A stretch of DNA of 5,950 bases from Acidimicrobiaceae bacterium (GTDB lineage Bacteria > Actinomycetota > Acidimicrobiia > Acidimicrobiales > Palsa-688), in contig WQVT01000168.1 of NCBI GenBank assembly GCA_009785715.1, forward strand, positions 1 to 5,950, read 5' to 3'. The notes under the pieces are model-generated. The model saw only the letters and a program-made list of their open reading frames with translations. It did not search any database and was not told the origin of the DNA. Positions 5,583 to 5,950 of this stretch are shown in pieces (within the stretch, counting starts at the first letter, position 1; each line of letters starts with the position of its first letter). The translations under genes were made by a program, and so were the position numbers.

Positions 5583-5622
5583 CCGAGATCCTCCATCGGG
5601 TACCGAGATCCTCCATCGAGTA
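5583..5622. repeat. 20-bp tandem repeat (two copies) upstream of nrdR
   Basis: CCGAGATCCTCCATCGGGTA at 5583-5602 is followed directly by a second copy at 5603-5622 that differs at one base (G5599 versus A5619). The period of 20 bp is close to two helical turns, so a protein would meet both copies on the same face. Relative to a nrdR transcript starting at 5558 the copies span about -25 to -64, overlapping the -35 region. The motif is not the AT-rich NrdR box and not a GAAC-N4-GTTC LexA box. I do not recognise it; an operator for another regulator and a recent slippage duplication are both possible. Confidence 0.8.
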
Positions 5623-5656
5623 CGGGGAGGCGGCGGTCGGAGCGAGGTGTGGCGGT

Positions 5657-5679
5657 GCCGCCGCGGCCGGTGCGGCGGC
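5657..5679. other. GC hairpin after the LysM gene
   Basis: GCCGCCGC (5657-5664) pairs perfectly with GCGGCGGC (5672-5679) around a 7-nt loop. On the minus strand it begins eight bases after the stop codon of the LysM gene, and it lies ahead of the nrdR promoter region. The position suits a transcription end or a 3' stabilising stem between the two genes, but no T run follows, so an intrinsic terminator is only a possibility. Confidence 0.4.
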
Positions 5680-5686
5680 GTGGCGG

Positions 5687-5950
5687 TCAGGGAACCCGTA
5701 TCCGCTCGCCGGGCTGCAGCGGTCGGCCGCCCACTTCGGCGCTCAACCGGGCCACCAGGGGCCGGATGTCGCCTCGTCCTCCGCTCGCCAGGGCAATAGA
5801 CCACAGCGTGTCGCCCGGGTGCACAACCCAGACCCGCGGGGCCAGTGGTTGCGCCGCCGCGGGCGACCCGACGGAGGCGAGGGGTCCGCCGTCGGGCCGC
5901 CCGAACAGCGCCTGCAGGCCTATGAGGAGACCCAACAGGAGCGTGCCCGC
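5687..5950 (-). CDS. LysM domain protein (5' end outside the window)
   Basis: The last 87 residues of a protein whose frame is still open at the right edge. The visible N-terminal part, AGTLLLGLLIGLQALFG, is hydrophobic and reads as the end of a signal peptide or membrane anchor; an internal TTG at 5933-5935 would cut this segment and is an unlikely start. A linker of about 30 Pro/Ala/Gly-rich residues leads to one LysM domain at the extreme C-terminus: VWVVHPGDTLWSIA, then a helical stretch, then GGRPLQPGERIRVP. LysM domains bind N-acetylglucosamine-containing glycans, chiefly peptidoglycan, so this is expected outside or anchored at the membrane. Small single-LysM proteins of this layout commonly sit between lexA and nrdR in actinobacteria (recalled context). 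No enzymatic domain is visible. It is separated from nrdR by 128 bp holding a hairpin and the 20-bp repeat. Confidence 0.88.
   Translation of the reverse strand, partial: AGTLLLGLLIGLQALFGRPDGGPLASVGSPAAAQPLAPRVWVVHPGDTLWSIALASGGRGDIRPLVARLSAEVGGRPLQPGERIRVP

Noticed and set aside
5569..5616. Possible 15-residue upstream ORF before nrdR, starting at an ATG inside the tandem repeat
   Set aside because: It has no ribosome binding site and would be upstream of the predicted leaderless start, so it is probably not transcribed with nrdR.
5559..5804. N-terminal extension of NrdR
   Set aside because: NrdR proteins begin directly with the zinc ribbon (M-x-C-P-x-C); the extra 82 residues are Arg/Pro-rich and cover the LysM stop and the tandem repeat.

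Overview
The window is a GC-rich chromosomal stretch that looks like the genome of an actinobacterium. Four things point that way: the strong GC bias that opens long antisense frames; GTG as the chosen start of five of the six complete genes; start codons mostly without a Shine-Dalgarno sequence but with TAnnnT hexamers just ahead; and the gene content (a DUF3040 membrane protein beside dinB, and a small LysM protein beside nrdR). A deep lineage such as Acidimicrobiia is a guess from gene style, not something the sequence proves.

Layout, left to right. Positions 1-205 hold no convincing gene. They carry a GC-rich array of 10-bp units with 8-bp spacers, just beyond the 3' end of the DUF3040 gene. 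Four minus-strand genes follow in transcription order from right to left: a threonine aldolase-like PLP enzyme (2965-3984), a PIG-L/LmbE zinc deacetylase (2163-2867), DNA polymerase IV DinB (701-2116) and the DUF3040 protein (206-577). Gaps of 46 to 123 bp separate them, and most have their own promoter-like hexamer, so they are a co-directional cluster rather than a tight operon. A 131-bp divergent gap separates the aldolase from a plus-strand inositol monophosphatase-family gene (4116-5006). That gene converges on nrdR (minus, 5079-5558), the ATP-cone/zinc-ribbon repressor of ribonucleotide reductase genes. Upstream of nrdR is a 20-bp tandem repeat, and then the 3' part of a LysM protein that runs off the right edge.

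Functionally this is mostly housekeeping: translesion DNA synthesis (DinB), control of dNTP supply (NrdR), amino-acid and sugar-phosphate chemistry (aldolase, IMPase-like), an N-deacetylase of unknown substrate, and two envelope-associated small proteins. I see no mobile element, CRISPR array, tRNA, rRNA or defence module, and no evidence of a new multi-gene system. The parts worth a second look are non-coding: the 10/18-bp repeat array after DUF3040, the 20-bp tandem repeat in the nrdR promoter region, and the recurring leaderless-type start architecture.
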